Position numbers and translations under genes: made by a program. 64,000 nucleotides of DNA from Halegenticoccus tardaugens (lineage in GTDB: Archaea; Halobacteriota; Halobacteria; Halobacteriales; Haloferacaceae). The stretch lies in NCBI RefSeq assembly GCF_004116405.1, contig NZ_SDIC01000003.1, positions 558,001-622,000 on the forward strand, written 5' to 3'. Under the pieces are notes generated by a model. It did no database searches, was not told the DNA's origin, and saw nothing but the letters and a program-made list of their open reading frames with translations. Shown here one piece after another: positions 1-8,849 of the stretch. Position 1 is the stretch's first letter, and each line of letters begins with the position of its first letter.

Positions 1-1
1 G

Positions 2-700
2 TCCGAACTGATCGAACCGTGGGTCCGCCCCGCGCTCATCGTCGGCATCGGTCTCGCCGCCTTCCAGCAGGTCACCGGCATCAACACCGTGATCTACTAC
101 GCGCCGACGATCTTCGAGTCGACCGGCTTCGGCAACTCGGCGTCGATTCTCGCGACGGTCGGCGTCGGCGTCGTCAACGTGGTCATGACGGTCGTCGCGG
201 TGCTCCTCATGGATCGCGTCGGTCGCCGCCCGCTGCTGCTCGTCGGTCTCGGCGGGATGATCCTCACGCTCGTCGGCCTCGGCGCTGCGTTCTTCCTCCC
301 CGGACTTTCCGGCGTCGTCGGCTGGGCGGCGCTCGGAAGCTTGATGCTGTACGTCGCGTTCTTCGCCATCGGTCTCGGACCCGTGTTCTGGCTGCTCATC
401 TCCGAGATCTATCCGCTCAAGGTCCGCGGATCGGCGATGGGCGTCGTCACGGTCGTCAACTGGGTCGCGAACCTCCTCGTGGCGCAGACGTTCCTGCAGC
501 TCGTGGGCGCGATCGGGGAGCACGGAACGTTCTGGCTGTACGCCGCGTTGAGCGTCGCCGCGCTCGTCTTCACGTACTTTCTCGTCCCGGAGACGAAAGG
601 TCGTTCCCTCGAAGAGATCGAAGCCGACCTGCGCCAGAGCGCGGTCGGCGGTTCGAGCACGGCCATCGCCGCCGAACCGACGGAAGACGGGGTCGAGTAA
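2..700 (+). CDS. MFS sugar porter, C-terminal half (cut by window edge)
   Basis: This is the last 232 residues of a sugar-porter-family major facilitator, which would move a sugar across the cytoplasmic membrane, probably by cation symport. The reading frame is open from the first bases of the window, so the N-terminal half lies outside. The fragment opens with the TM7 signature QQVTGINTVIYYAP, has the inter-helix DRVGRRP loop, and ends with PETKGRSLEEIE, the C-terminal signature of this family. About six membrane helices (TM7-12) are visible. The substrate cannot be read from sequence. It converges with the GH5-like gene on the opposite strand, with a 39-base gap. The family is certain; the sugar specificity is unknown. 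Confidence 0.9.
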   Translation, partial: SELIEPWVRPALIVGIGLAAFQQVTGINTVIYYAPTIFESTGFGNSASILATVGVGVVNVVMTVVAVLLMDRVGRRPLLLVGLGGMILTLVGLGAAFFLPGLSGVVGWAALGSLMLYVAFFAIGLGPVFWLLISEIYPLKVRGSAMGVVTVVNWVANLLVAQTFLQLVGAIGEHGTFWLYAALSVAALVFTYFLVPETKGRSLEEIEADLRQSAVGGSSTAIAAEPTEDGVE

Positions 701-739
701 GCTCGATCCGAGGGGCCGGATCGAGGATCGAACCCGCGC

Positions 740-2014
740 TCAGAATCCCAGGCGCGATCTGGGCGCGGTGATCCGGTTCGACGCCCCCTCTTTTTCTTCC
801 GTCTCCTCTTCCTCCTCGCTCGACGCGCCCGACCCGACGCCGACCTCGTCGTCGTCGGGATCGCCGAGCACGTACTCGGTGTAGACGGGCTCCGCCCACT
901 CCGGCCACTCCTGTCGTTCCTCGGCTTCGAAGTCGCCGCCGGCGATCGCCCGCGCGTCGTCGAGGCTCCAGACCGCGCCGTCCTCGTGGAAGACGCCGGT
1001 GAGCGTCCCCCGCATGCGCTGCGGTCGGAGGTAGGCGGGCTTCAGCATCAGCGACCAGAAGAAATCGCCGTTCAGCCCGCCAGATCGAACGGTCGAGGCC
1101 AGGGAGCGGTACGCCGGCTGCCACTCGTCCTCGGCGAGTTCGGCGTTCCACCCGCTTCCGCCCGGTCGGAGGCGCTGCCACTCGCTTATCCAGACGGGTT
1201 TTTCGAGCGCCCGCTTCATCTCGACGCCTCCCTGCAGCGCCTGCTGGATCGCGCCCGTCGACGACGGGAAGTTGTTGTGGAACTGGAAGACATCCACGCC
1301 GAGGTCGGTGAAGAATCGGCTGTTCTTTAGATAGACGTTGCCGACGGTCAGCGGCGTCTCGCCGCGCTCTTCGGCCGCGGTTTTGAACATCTCGCGGGCG
1401 AACCGGAGCCGATCGACGGGATCGCGCTGGACGCCCGGTTCGTTCGCGACGTCGATGGCGAGCAGGCGGGGATCGTCCCGGTAGCGCTCCATGAACCACT
1501 TCACGAACGACCGCGGCGCGCCCCAGCGGTTCGGATTGGAGACGATCGTGCCGCGGGGCGAGTGAACCCCGGTCGCCGTGAGCGGGTCTCGGTCGTAGAG
1601 TCGCTTTTCGGTCGGTGCCATGCCGACGGTGTCGAACAGGACCGGGAGGATGCGAAGGTCCTCCTCGACGGCGGACTCGACCAGGTGTTCGAACCACTGC
1701 TCGTGCGCGTCGGGGGCTTCGCGCCACCGCTCGAAGCTCAAGAACACGCGGAGGGCGTTCAGCCGCAGGTCCCGCGCGTAGCCGATGTCCCGCTCGACGA
1801 CGTCCGGCGCGTAGTCGGTCCACATCTGGAAGACGTTGTACGCCTGCGCCGGGATGTAATTCGCCCCGCGGATCCGCGTGGTCGCCGGGTCCCACCGCTC
1901 GACCTCCCGCGCCTGCGATCGGAGGACCGTTCCGGCGGTCCCCGCGACCGCGGTCCCGACGACGGCCGTCGCGCCCAACCGAAGGAATCGCCTCCGGCTT
2001 CCGCGTCCGGTCAT
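740..2014 (-). CDS. Secreted GH5-like glycoside hydrolase (Tat signal)
   Basis: A 424-aa predicted exported glycosidase of the cellulase/mannanase (GH5, clan A) type. The start at 2014 puts the twin-arginine signal (RRRFLRLG followed by an Ala/Gly/Val-rich stretch) at residues 7-31; an in-frame ATG at 2029 would only add five residues. The mature part begins with RGANYIPAQAYNVFQMW, like the first beta strand of GH5 barrels. The likely acid/base Glu is in VANEPG (about E192), and the likely nucleophile is in VWISEWQ (about E278). The C-terminus is a Glu-rich acidic tail. Its neighbour is a sugar porter, which suggests polysaccharide use. The substrate (mannan, cellulose or other) is not deducible. 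Confidence 0.8.
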   Translation of the reverse strand: MTGRGSRRRFLRLGATAVVGTAVAGTAGTVLRSQAREVERWDPATTRIRGANYIPAQAYNVFQMWTDYAPDVVERDIGYARDLRLNALRVFLSFERWREAPDAHEQWFEHLVESAVEEDLRILPVLFDTVGMAPTEKRLYDRDPLTATGVHSPRGTIVSNPNRWGAPRSFVKWFMERYRDDPRLLAIDVANEPGVQRDPVDRLRFAREMFKTAAEERGETPLTVGNVYLKNSRFFTDLGVDVFQFHNNFPSSTGAIQQALQGGVEMKRALEKPVWISEWQRLRPGGSGWNAELAEDEWQPAYRSLASTVRSGGLNGDFFWSLMLKPAYLRPQRMRGTLTGVFHEDGAVWSLDDARAIAGGDFEAEERQEWPEWAEPVYTEYVLGDPDDDEVGVGSGASSEEEEETEEKEGASNRITAPRSRLGF

Positions 2015-2236
2015 GTCAGTTACCCTCACGCGAAGCCCAATTCATAGAGTGGGTACGGTCATCGTCGTTGTAAACTTTTATCGTGGGAGCGAACCGCCTC
2101 CGATCCCCCGAAACGCTCGAATACGCTCTTTTCGGACGCTCTCGCTGTTCTTCCCCCGACCGCCGATCGGCCGGTCTTCGAATTCGACGAAAATAATATT
2201 ATCTCGATAGGTACGATATTCGATCTATTCGAATCG

Positions 2237-2242
2237 TTTATA
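2237..2242 (+). promoter_or_regulatory. Candidate TATA box of the first pilin gene
   Basis: TTTATA in an AT-rich stretch 43-48 bases before the ATG at 2285. This fits an archaeal box A with a short leader of roughly 15-20 bases. It is a position and composition call only. Confidence 0.4.
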
Positions 2243-2284
2243 CCGCTCCCGCGACCCGTTCCGGATAGCACCCCCCGTCCCGCC

Positions 2285-2770
2285 ATGTCATTCCCCTCCT
2301 CTTCCCGTGCCGTCTCGCCCGTCGTCGGCGGCGTCCTCCTGCTCGCCGTCGTGATCGCCTTGGCGGCGGTCCTCGCCGCGATAACGACCGGGTTCGGGTC
2401 GACCGTCGGCGACCCGCAACCGCAGATACGCTTCGACGCGGCGTACGTCCCGAGCGGCGAGGGGAACGACGACGATCGGCCGTACGTCCTCCTCACGCAC
2501 GAGGCGGGCGACGTCGGGGACGGCGAGCGGCTGTTCGTCGTCGACGACGACGGGAACCGGATCGCGTGGGCCGACATCTACCTCGGTGGTCCGGAGGCCG
2601 GCGCGGGAGATCGGGCCCACGTCGACGGCGTGGGCAGCGACGGCGCGCTGAATCCGATCTGCGAGGCCGGACGGGAGTACCGCGTCGTCTGGGAGGGTGA
2701 CCGCGGCTCGTACGTCGTCGCGACGGTCGAAATCGACCGCGCGCCCGACTCCCCGTCCGGCGCGTGTTAG
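2285..2770 (+). CDS. Type IV pilin-like protein
   Basis: A 161-aa haloarchaeal type IV pilin or pilin-like protein. It has a short basic leader, then the prepilin motif SRAVSPVVGG at residues 7-16, then a single hydrophobic helix (about 15-37) that would pack in the pilus core after cleavage by the prepilin peptidase PibD. The rest is an acidic globular head of about 120 residues with Cys near the C-terminus. No PilB/PilC assembly genes lie nearby, so it would use a machine encoded elsewhere. It stands in tandem with a second pilin at 3085. Related N-termini are annotated as archaeal type IV pilin N-terminal domains; the specific role (adhesion, regulation of motility) is unknown. Confidence 0.8.
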   Translation: MSFPSSSRAVSPVVGGVLLLAVVIALAAVLAAITTGFGSTVGDPQPQIRFDAAYVPSGEGNDDDRPYVLLTHEAGDVGDGERLFVVDDDGNRIAWADIYLGGPEAGAGDRAHVDGVGSDGALNPICEAGREYRVVWEGDRGSYVVATVEIDRAPDSPSGAC

Positions 2771-3084
2771 TTCGAATCCGAAAGTAGATAATTCGGTCAT
2801 CAATCGCGCTTTCTGACACGGTAGCTCGACGATCGATATCGCGGTAAATTCGGGAGGTGTATCGGTATTACTCCGTAGAAACGTCTGGATTCAACGGGAG
2901 TAATATAATCACCAAAGACTTCATTGATTACCCGACAATTTTTTACGTAATGGACCCGTCGGATGCCGTGAACACGTCGACCACGGCAGGGCGTCGGGAT
3001 CGCGGTCGAGTCGACCGCCCCCGGACGAGTGCCATGGGAGGTATCTCGGCTTCGCTCCGTCGGTGACGGCGTGGGAGGGAAACA
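2771..3084. other. Intergenic region between the two pilin genes
   Basis: This 314-base gap is markedly AT-rich at about 2780-2950 (for example ATTTTTTACGTAATGG near 2938-2953). It probably carries the promoter and leader of the second pilin gene. The short ORF at 2857-3066 does not look coding. I see no RNA gene or repeat. Confidence 0.4.
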
Positions 3085-3489
3085 ATGCAACTGAGAAAGC
3101 TACTCGCGGAAGAGAGAGCGGTGAGTCCCGTCATCGGGGTCATCCTCATGGTCGCGATCACCGTGATCCTCGCGGCCGTCATCGGAACGTTCGTGCTCGG
3201 CCTCGGCGACAGCGTCGGGAATCAGACGCCGCAGGTGTCGTTGAGCTTCGAGCAAGATGGAAGTGACCTGACTGTCACGCACGAAGGGGGTGGAGACATA
3301 GATATCGGAGATCTCAGAATCGCTGGCGAAGCCGATGGTGATCTCCCGAGTGACACGACCATTCAGACTGGTGATTCGTTCACGGTGACTCTTACCAGCG
3401 GTGCTGAGGGTGAGGAAATCCGAATCGTCTACGACGACGGCGACGCGAGCGGAACCCTCGGCACGTTCGAGTTGACCGAGGACGCATAG
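3085..3489 (+). CDS. Type IV pilin-like protein
   Basis: A 134-aa pilin with the prepilin motif [10 protein letters not shown] at residues 10-19. A hydrophobic core helix runs to about residue 40 ([20 protein letters not shown]). The small acidic beta-rich head contains repeated Gly/Asp/Thr stretches. The N-terminal motif is close to that of the pilin just upstream but the head is unrelated, as expected for a pilin paralogue set. The head-coding part (about 3240-3400) is visibly lower in GC and GC3 than the surrounding genes, which suggests a variable or exchanged domain. A stem-loop plus T-run terminator follows directly. Confidence 0.85.
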   Translation: MQLRKLLAEERAVSPVIGVILMVAITVILAAVIGTFVLGLGDSVGNQTPQVSLSFEQDGSDLTVTHEGGGDIDIGDLRIAGEADGDLPSDTTIQTGDSFTVTLTSGAEGEEIRIVYDDGDASGTLGTFELTEDA

Positions 3490-3490
3490 A

Positions 3491-3518
3491 GCACCCAATC
3501 GGTGCGATCCCATTTTTT
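3491..3518 (+). terminator. Stem-loop and T-run after second pilin
   Basis: GCACC (3491-3495), a five-base loop, GGTGC (3501-3505), and then a run of six T at 3513-3518, starting two bases after the pilin stop codon. Archaeal termination depends mainly on the T-run; the hairpin is an added feature. Confidence 0.5.
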
Positions 3519-3576
3519 GATCGACCACCGCGTCGACGAGCGACCGCCTCGACCGCGTCGCGCCCAACCGCCTACG

Positions 3577-4173
3577 CTACACCCCGTACGTCTCCCGCAC
3601 CGTCCGCGCCAGCAACCCGTCCCCGTCGAACGCGATGTACACCGCCACGAACGGCTCGTCGGTCGGCCGCATCACGAACACCGCGCGGTCGCCGTCGTCG
3701 TCGAGACCCTCGTTCGCCCGCGCGATGAGCGGTTCCAGCGGGAGCAGCCCGCTTTCGAACTCCGCGAACACGTCGCGCGCGCCGGACTGCTCCGCGAAGA
3801 CGTACAGCACGCCGTTGGGGTCGCCGTCGGTGTTCCGCGTCACCCGGGAGTTCATCGCCTCGCCCGCGGCGTCGGCGGCCGCCCACGTCTCCCGCGCGGC
3901 CTCGAACATCCCCGTGACGCCGTCGACGAACTCGATTTTCGTCCGCCGCAGGACGTCCACCGACTCGAACCGCGGCGTGCCGTCGTCCCACGCGAGCGCC
4001 GCGTCGACGAGGTACCCGGCTTCGAGTTCCGCGACGGTCTCCGCGAGCGCCCCGTCGTAGCCCTCGCCCCCGACGTAGACCGGATCGCACTCCTCCGCGT
4101 CGATGAGCAGGAGCTCGGTCGGCTCGCGCGGCCGTCCGAGCACGCGAAACCGCCCGCTCGTCGAAAGATCCAT
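3577..4173 (-). CDS. Conserved haloarchaeal protein of unknown function
   Basis: A 198-aa acidic, soluble protein with no membrane helix and no signal peptide. The start at 4173 (MDLSTSGRFRVLG) follows a gap after the divergent transporter gene and marks the beginning of the acidic coding pattern; the longer in-frame extension upstream is Arg/Ser/Pro-rich and overlaps promoter DNA. The sequence has an N-terminal beta-rich part (FRVLGRPREPTELLLID) and a C-terminal segment ending in FVAVYIAFDGDGLLARTVRETYGV-like strands. I do not recognise a catalytic motif. It probably belongs to a haloarchaea-specific DUF family. It is transcribed divergently from the CorC/CNNM-type gene. Confidence 0.75.
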   Translation of the reverse strand: MDLSTSGRFRVLGRPREPTELLLIDAEECDPVYVGGEGYDGALAETVAELEAGYLVDAALAWDDGTPRFESVDVLRRTKIEFVDGVTGMFEAARETWAAADAAGEAMNSRVTRNTDGDPNGVLYVFAEQSGARDVFAEFESGLLPLEPLIARANEGLDDDGDRAVFVMRPTDEPFVAVYIAFDGDGLLARTVRETYGV

Positions 4174-4282
4174 GGGCGCGATAGTCGGTCCGGCGGGATA
4201 AGCCGGCCGAATCGCGGCCGCACGCCGCGGATCCGGGTCGGCGAGTGGACAGGAACAATACGGTGGGTGTCCGAGTGTCCGC

Positions 4283-5593
4283 ATGCAGATCCAAGCGATG
4301 GACGCGACGCTCCTCGGCGCGGTCGCGGCGGTCGTCGTTCTCCTGGCGTTCAGCGCGTTCTTCTCCTCCTCCGAGATCGCGCTCTTCTCGCTCGAACGAC
4401 ACCGCCTGGACACGCTCTTTCAGCGCCGCGACGCCCGGACGGACGCGCTCCGGCGGCTCCGCGAGGACCCCCACCGGCTGCTCGTCACCATCCTCGTCGG
4501 CAACAACATCGTCAACATCGCGATCGCGAGCATCGCCACCGCCGCGCTCGTCGACCTGCTGGGCGCCGGCGTCGCGGTCTCGGTCGCCACGGTCGCGATG
4601 AGCTTTTTGATCCTCGTGTTCGGCGAGATCACGCCGAAGTCCTACGGGGTCGCCCACGCCGAGTCGCTCTCGCTCCGGGTCGCCCGGCCGTTGGCATTCG
4701 TTCAGACGGCGCTGTATCCCCTCGTGGTGTTCTTCGACGCCGTCACCCGCGCCATCAACCGCCTCACGGGGGGCGGCCGGGACATCGAACGCCCGTACGT
4801 CACGCGGGAGGAGATCGAGGCGCTGTTGCGGACGGGCGAGCGCGTCGGGGCGATCGAGGAGACCGAACACGAGATGGTTCGGGGCGTCTTCGACCTCAGC
4901 AGCACCCGGGCGCGCGAGGTGATGGTCCCCCGCGTCGACGTGATCGGCGTCGACGCGGAGGCGCCGCTCGACGAGGTGCTCGACGTCTGTTCGTCGAACC
5001 GACTCACCCGCCTCCCGGTGTACGAGGGGACGATCGACCGCGTCGTCGGCATCGCCGACGTCCGCGACGTCGAGCGCGCCGTCCGCGAGGAGCTGTCGCT
5101 GCGCGACGTCCTCCTGCCGACGATCGGCGTTCCGGACGGCCGGGAGATCGACGGCCTGCTGGCGGAGATGCAGGAGCGACGCGTCCCGATGGTCGTCGTC
5201 CACGACGAGTTCGGCGAGGTGGAGGGGATCATCACCGTCGAGGACATCTTAGAGGAGATCGTCGGCGAGATCTTCGAAGTCGGCGAGGAGCGGTTCATCC
5301 GACCCACGGCCGACGGGCTGCTCGTGAAGGGCGAAGTGACGGTCGGCGAGGTGAACGACGCGCTCGACGTCGACCTCCCGATCGCCCCCGATTTCGAGAC
5401 GGTCGCCGGACTGATCAACGCGGAGCTGGGTCGCCTCGGCGACGTCGGCGACGAAGTCGCCCTCACTGACGTCTCCCTGCGCGTCGACGCGGTCGACGGC
5501 AACCGGATCACGCTGGTCCGGGTGCGCCGGCTCACCGACCGGGGTGGGGGAAAAGACGAACCCGACGCGAGGGAAGACGGGGCGGACGGCTGA
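4283..5593 (+). CDS. CNNM/CorC (HlyC)-family transporter with CBS pair
   Basis: A 436-aa membrane protein of the CNNM/CorC family, linked in bacteria and archaea to Mg2+ (or Co2+) efflux and homeostasis. The N-terminal DUF21/CNNM membrane domain (about 1-175) has three to four helices, the FSSSEIALFS motif and the FGEITPKS motif. A CBS pair follows at about 205-330 (REVMVPRVDVIGVD and VEGIITVEDILEEIVGEI), which would bind adenine nucleotides. The last 80 residues are the CorC/HlyC C-terminal domain, ending in a charged tail. It is full length for the family. It is annotated in many genomes as hemolysin; the transport role is family knowledge, not shown here. Confidence 0.9.
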   Translation: MQIQAMDATLLGAVAAVVVLLAFSAFFSSSEIALFSLERHRLDTLFQRRDARTDALRRLREDPHRLLVTILVGNNIVNIAIASIATAALVDLLGAGVAVSVATVAMSFLILVFGEITPKSYGVAHAESLSLRVARPLAFVQTALYPLVVFFDAVTRAINRLTGGGRDIERPYVTREEIEALLRTGERVGAIEETEHEMVRGVFDLSSTRAREVMVPRVDVIGVDAEAPLDEVLDVCSSNRLTRLPVYEGTIDRVVGIADVRDVERAVREELSLRDVLLPTIGVPDGREIDGLLAEMQERRVPMVVVHDEFGEVEGIITVEDILEEIVGEIFEVGEERFIRPTADGLLVKGEVTVGEVNDALDVDLPIAPDFETVAGLINAELGRLGDVGDEVALTDVSLRVDAVDGNRITLVRVRRLTDRGGGKDEPDAREDGADG

Positions 5594-5634
5594 GCGGTCG
5601 TCCGTCGATCAGTGGTCGACCGGACGTCAGCCGT

Positions 5635-7227
5635 TCAGTCGTCGCCGAGCGACTTGACCGCGCCCGCGATGCCCGCCTGCGTCTCCTCGCTCTTCTTCGT
5701 GATCCGCCACCCGGTCGCGCCCATCGCGACCAGGATCAGCGGCGAGAGGATTCCGAGGAAGTAGTACGGCGCGTACTCCAGCGTCGGCACGCCGAGGACC
5801 CCGGCCATGTACACGCCGCCGGCGTTCCACGGCACGAGCGCGCTGGTCGTCGTCCCGGCGGCCTCGACCGCCCGCGAGAGGTTGCGGCTCTCGAGGTCGA
5901 AGTCGTCGTACAGCCCCCGGAGGCTCATCCCGGGGACGACGATGCTCATGTACTGTTCGGCCGCGAGGACGTTCATCCCGAACGCGGACGCGGCCGTGCC
6001 GGCCGTCAGCCCGCTCACGCTCGAGATGGACTTGCTGAGGCGGTGTGCGAGGACCGCGAGGACGCCCGTCCGTTCGAGCATCCCGCCGAGCGCGAGCGCG
6101 GCGACGACGATGGTGATGGTCCACGCCGCCCCGATCAGCCCCTCGGTCGCGAGCAGGTCGTTCACGATCGCGACCCCCGTCTCGGGGGCCGCGCCGTTCT
6201 GGGCGACGTCCCACGCGGTGACGAACGACTCCGTAAAGGGCGCGAGCCCGGAGCCGACCGCCGCGACGGCGTCTCCGTACGCCGCCGGCGAGAGGGGCGC
6301 GGCCGCGACCGCTCCGAGGGCGGCCGCGACGCCGTCGACGAAGGGACCGACGACGCTGTTCTGTGCGAACACCTGCGTCGCGACGCCGGCGAACACGCCG
6401 ACGGTCAGGGACGGGAGCGCGGGGTAGCCCCGGAGCGCCAGCCCGAACGTCACGAGCAGGGGGAGGAACACGACCGGGTGGATCGAGTACGCCCCGGTGA
6501 TCGCCGTCTGGATCTCCGCGACGCGTCCCGCCGGGATTGACCCCGTGGCGGTCAGCCCGAGGACCGCGTACCCGACGAGCGACAGCCCGAGCGCGATGCC
6601 GGTCCCGACGCGCATCGTCCGGATGTGCGTGAGCAGGTCGGTGTTCGTCACCGCCGCGGCGAGGTTCGTCGTATCGGAGAGCGGCGAGATCTTGTCGCCC
6701 GTGTACGCGCCCGTCAGCACCGCGCCGGCCGTCATCGGCTCCGGGACGCCGAGACCCGCGCCGATGCCGATGAACGCGACGCCGAGGGTCCCCGCCGTCG
6801 TCCACGACGATCCGACCGCGAAGGCGACGCCCGTCGCGAGCAGCGCCGTCACCGGGAGAAACACCGCCGGGGTGAGCAGATCGAGTCCGTAGTAGACGAG
6901 CGCCGGGATCGTCCCGGCGGCCGTCCACACCGCGATGAGCACGTAGATGACGAAGATGATGAGGATCGCCTGCATGCCCATCCGCAACCCGTCGACGATA
7001 CCTTCGTACATCCGCCGCCACGAGATGCCGATCCAGTACCGGCCGACGAGCCCCGTGAAGACGACCCCCCACAGGAGCGGCATCTGGGCGTCGAGGCCCA
7101 GCCCGATGGCCCCGACGCTCAGAAACGCCAGCATCCCCACGACCGGGACGAGCGCCTGTCGCAGCGTCGGACGCTCGTATTCGGGGATGTCGTCGTATGT
7201 CAGCGGTTCGAACGATAATGTCGCCAT
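5635..7227 (-). CDS. nhaC: Na+/H+ antiporter NhaC family
   Basis: A 530-aa polytopic membrane protein of the NhaC family, which exchanges internal Na+ for protons and helps keep Na+ low in a cell that uses K+ as its main osmolyte. Roughly a dozen helices are visible. Typical family stretches include a conserved SSWTTAGTLGVAFIGIG segment, GDKISPLSDTTNLAA, and PWNAGGVYMAGVLGV. The start at 7227 gives a short cytosolic N-terminus (MATLSFEPLTYDDIPEYERP). It is full length. It is convergent with the CNNM/CorC gene (41-base gap) and has its own promoter region upstream (7228-7337). Confidence 0.92.
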   Translation of the reverse strand: MATLSFEPLTYDDIPEYERPTLRQALVPVVGMLAFLSVGAIGLGLDAQMPLLWGVVFTGLVGRYWIGISWRRMYEGIVDGLRMGMQAILIIFVIYVLIAVWTAAGTIPALVYYGLDLLTPAVFLPVTALLATGVAFAVGSSWTTAGTLGVAFIGIGAGLGVPEPMTAGAVLTGAYTGDKISPLSDTTNLAAAVTNTDLLTHIRTMRVGTGIALGLSLVGYAVLGLTATGSIPAGRVAEIQTAITGAYSIHPVVFLPLLVTFGLALRGYPALPSLTVGVFAGVATQVFAQNSVVGPFVDGVAAALGAVAAAPLSPAAYGDAVAAVGSGLAPFTESFVTAWDVAQNGAAPETGVAIVNDLLATEGLIGAAWTITIVVAALALGGMLERTGVLAVLAHRLSKSISSVSGLTAGTAASAFGMNVLAAEQYMSIVVPGMSLRGLYDDFDLESRNLSRAVEAAGTTTSALVPWNAGGVYMAGVLGVPTLEYAPYYFLGILSPLILVAMGATGWRITKKSEETQAGIAGAVKSLGDD

Positions 7228-7337
7228 ACGGCCGGCGCTATTCTGTTAGCGCATTTGTATCTGTGGTTCCGCTGCGTGTTAGCTACCGGTTGACGCGGTA
7301 CCGGTTCGCGTGCGGAAAACGTGTCAGGGATAGAATA

Positions 7338-8741
7338 TCATCGGACTTTCGCGCTCGCGGCCCGAAAGAGCGCGTCGAGTATCTCCGGCGTCGTCGGGTG
7401 GTACGCCCGGTTCGGCAGGTCGCGCACGTCGAGGCCGAGTTCGACGACGACCTGCATCGTCTTCGCCATCACGTCGGCGTGGTAGTGCAGCCCCTGGTAG
7501 CCGAGGACGGTCCCGTCCTCGGCGTCGACGACCAGCGACGCCCGGCCCCGCGGGGCGTTCTTGGTCTTGAAGACGCCGTCGTCCTCGGCTCTTCGGGAGA
7601 CGTCGACGTAGTCCAGCCCGGCCTCCTCGGCCGATTCGACGGAGTGACCCACCCGGACGTACGGGTAGACGGCCGCGCCCGAGAAGATCACGTGGTGGTG
7701 GACGTTCTCGTACGGGTCGGGCGCCTCACCGCGGGCGTGCGCCAGCAGGTTCTCGGCCGCCTTGTACCCCTGCTCCTTCGCGACGTGGAGGATCGGCTCC
7801 CGTCCGTTCGCGTCGCCGACGACGAACGTCCGCTCGTCGTCGACCGCCTGCATCGTGTCCGTCACCCACCCTTCCCCCGGCGACAGCGACGCGTTCGCCA
7901 GTTCGAGTCCGTCGAGGTTCGGCCGGCGGCCGGTGAAGAGAAAGAGCGCCTCGGCGTCGATCGCCCGCGACTCGCCCGCGACGTCGACGCGGAGGCGGAC
8001 GCCGTCGTCGGTCGGCTCGACCGCCTCCTCCGTCGCGTTCGTGAGGATCTCGACGCCGAACTCCTCGCGGTACAGCTCCAACAGTTCGTCCCCGTACGCC
8101 GGATCCGCCTCGTCCAGCGGCCGGTCGTCGTGCTCGATCACCGTGAGGTCGGCCACGCCCGCCTCGACGAGGTACGGCACCAGTTCGACGCCCACGTAGC
8201 CGAAACCCATCACGACGCCCGACTCGGGGAGCTCCGTCGCGTCGAGCACGTCGGCGCTGGTCAGGTAGTCCACCTCGTCGATCCCCGGGAGGTCCGGTAC
8301 GTTCACCGTCGACCCGGTGGCGAGCACGACGTAGTCGGTCTCGACCTCCCGGTCGTCGACGGCGACGACGCGGTCGCCGAGAAAGCGCGCCGCGTCGTGG
8401 ACGAACTCCACGCCGTCCAGCTCGGCCAGCTGGTGGACGGCGGCGCGGCGGTGCGCCGCGAACGCGGCCGTGTGACGGTCCTTCGTGGCGACGACCGTTT
8501 CGAGGTTCAGCCGCGGCGGCTCGCCGTCGAGCCGCGGGTCGTGTCGCGCCTGATACCGGTGCGCCGCCGCCGAGAGGACCTCCTTCGACGGCATACAGCC
8601 GCGCAGGATGCACAGCCCACCGCCGGGCTCGCCGTCGTCGATCATGGTGAGTCGGTCGATCCAGTCTCCGACGTGTTCGCTCAGCGCTTCCGCGGCGGCG
8701 ACGCCGGCGCTTCCGTACGCGCCGATGATGACGACGTGCAT
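7338..8741 (-). CDS. FAD/NAD(P)-dependent pyridine nucleotide-disulfide oxidoreductase
   Basis: A 467-aa class I flavoprotein disulfide reductase, related to dihydrolipoamide dehydrogenase and mercuric reductase. The start at 8741 places the FAD-binding MHVVIIGAYGSAG at the N-terminus. The redox-active pair is CILRGC (about residues 44-49), followed by MPSKEVL, which matches the CxxxxC-xPSK pattern. A second Rossmann motif (GFGYVGVEL) binds NAD(P)H, and a FVVGDANG segment contacts FAD. The C-terminal dimerisation domain ends with AYHPTTPEI, carrying the usual active-site His. No acyltransferase or E1 subunits are adjacent, so it is unlikely to be part of a 2-oxoacid dehydrogenase operon. The electron acceptor is unknown. 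Confidence 0.85.
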   Translation of the reverse strand: MHVVIIGAYGSAGVAAAEALSEHVGDWIDRLTMIDDGEPGGGLCILRGCMPSKEVLSAAAHRYQARHDPRLDGEPPRLNLETVVATKDRHTAAFAAHRRAAVHQLAELDGVEFVHDAARFLGDRVVAVDDREVETDYVVLATGSTVNVPDLPGIDEVDYLTSADVLDATELPESGVVMGFGYVGVELVPYLVEAGVADLTVIEHDDRPLDEADPAYGDELLELYREEFGVEILTNATEEAVEPTDDGVRLRVDVAGESRAIDAEALFLFTGRRPNLDGLELANASLSPGEGWVTDTMQAVDDERTFVVGDANGREPILHVAKEQGYKAAENLLAHARGEAPDPYENVHHHVIFSGAAVYPYVRVGHSVESAEEAGLDYVDVSRRAEDDGVFKTKNAPRGRASLVVDAEDGTVLGYQGLHYHADVMAKTMQVVVELGLDVRDLPNRAYHPTTPEILDALFRAASAKVR

Positions 8742-8849
8742 GGCGTCCGATCCGTGCGGAGCCACCGCAAATGTGTCGGTCGCGCCCGCCCGCGGCGCAC
8801 GGTCGACGGCGGTACCGCTGACGACGGCGGCGACGCCCTCGCGGCTCGA

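Noticed and set aside
2857..3066. 69-codon ORF in the gap between pilin genes
   Set aside because: AT-rich, no Shine-Dalgarno, no domain, and it lies in what looks like promoter DNA.
3502..5469. Long Arg/Pro-rich ORF opposite and across real genes
   Set aside because: Very long antisense or out-of-frame ORFs (also 7197-9551 and 16554-18899) come from the high GC3 of the true genes; they have no domain and overlap well-supported coding sequences.
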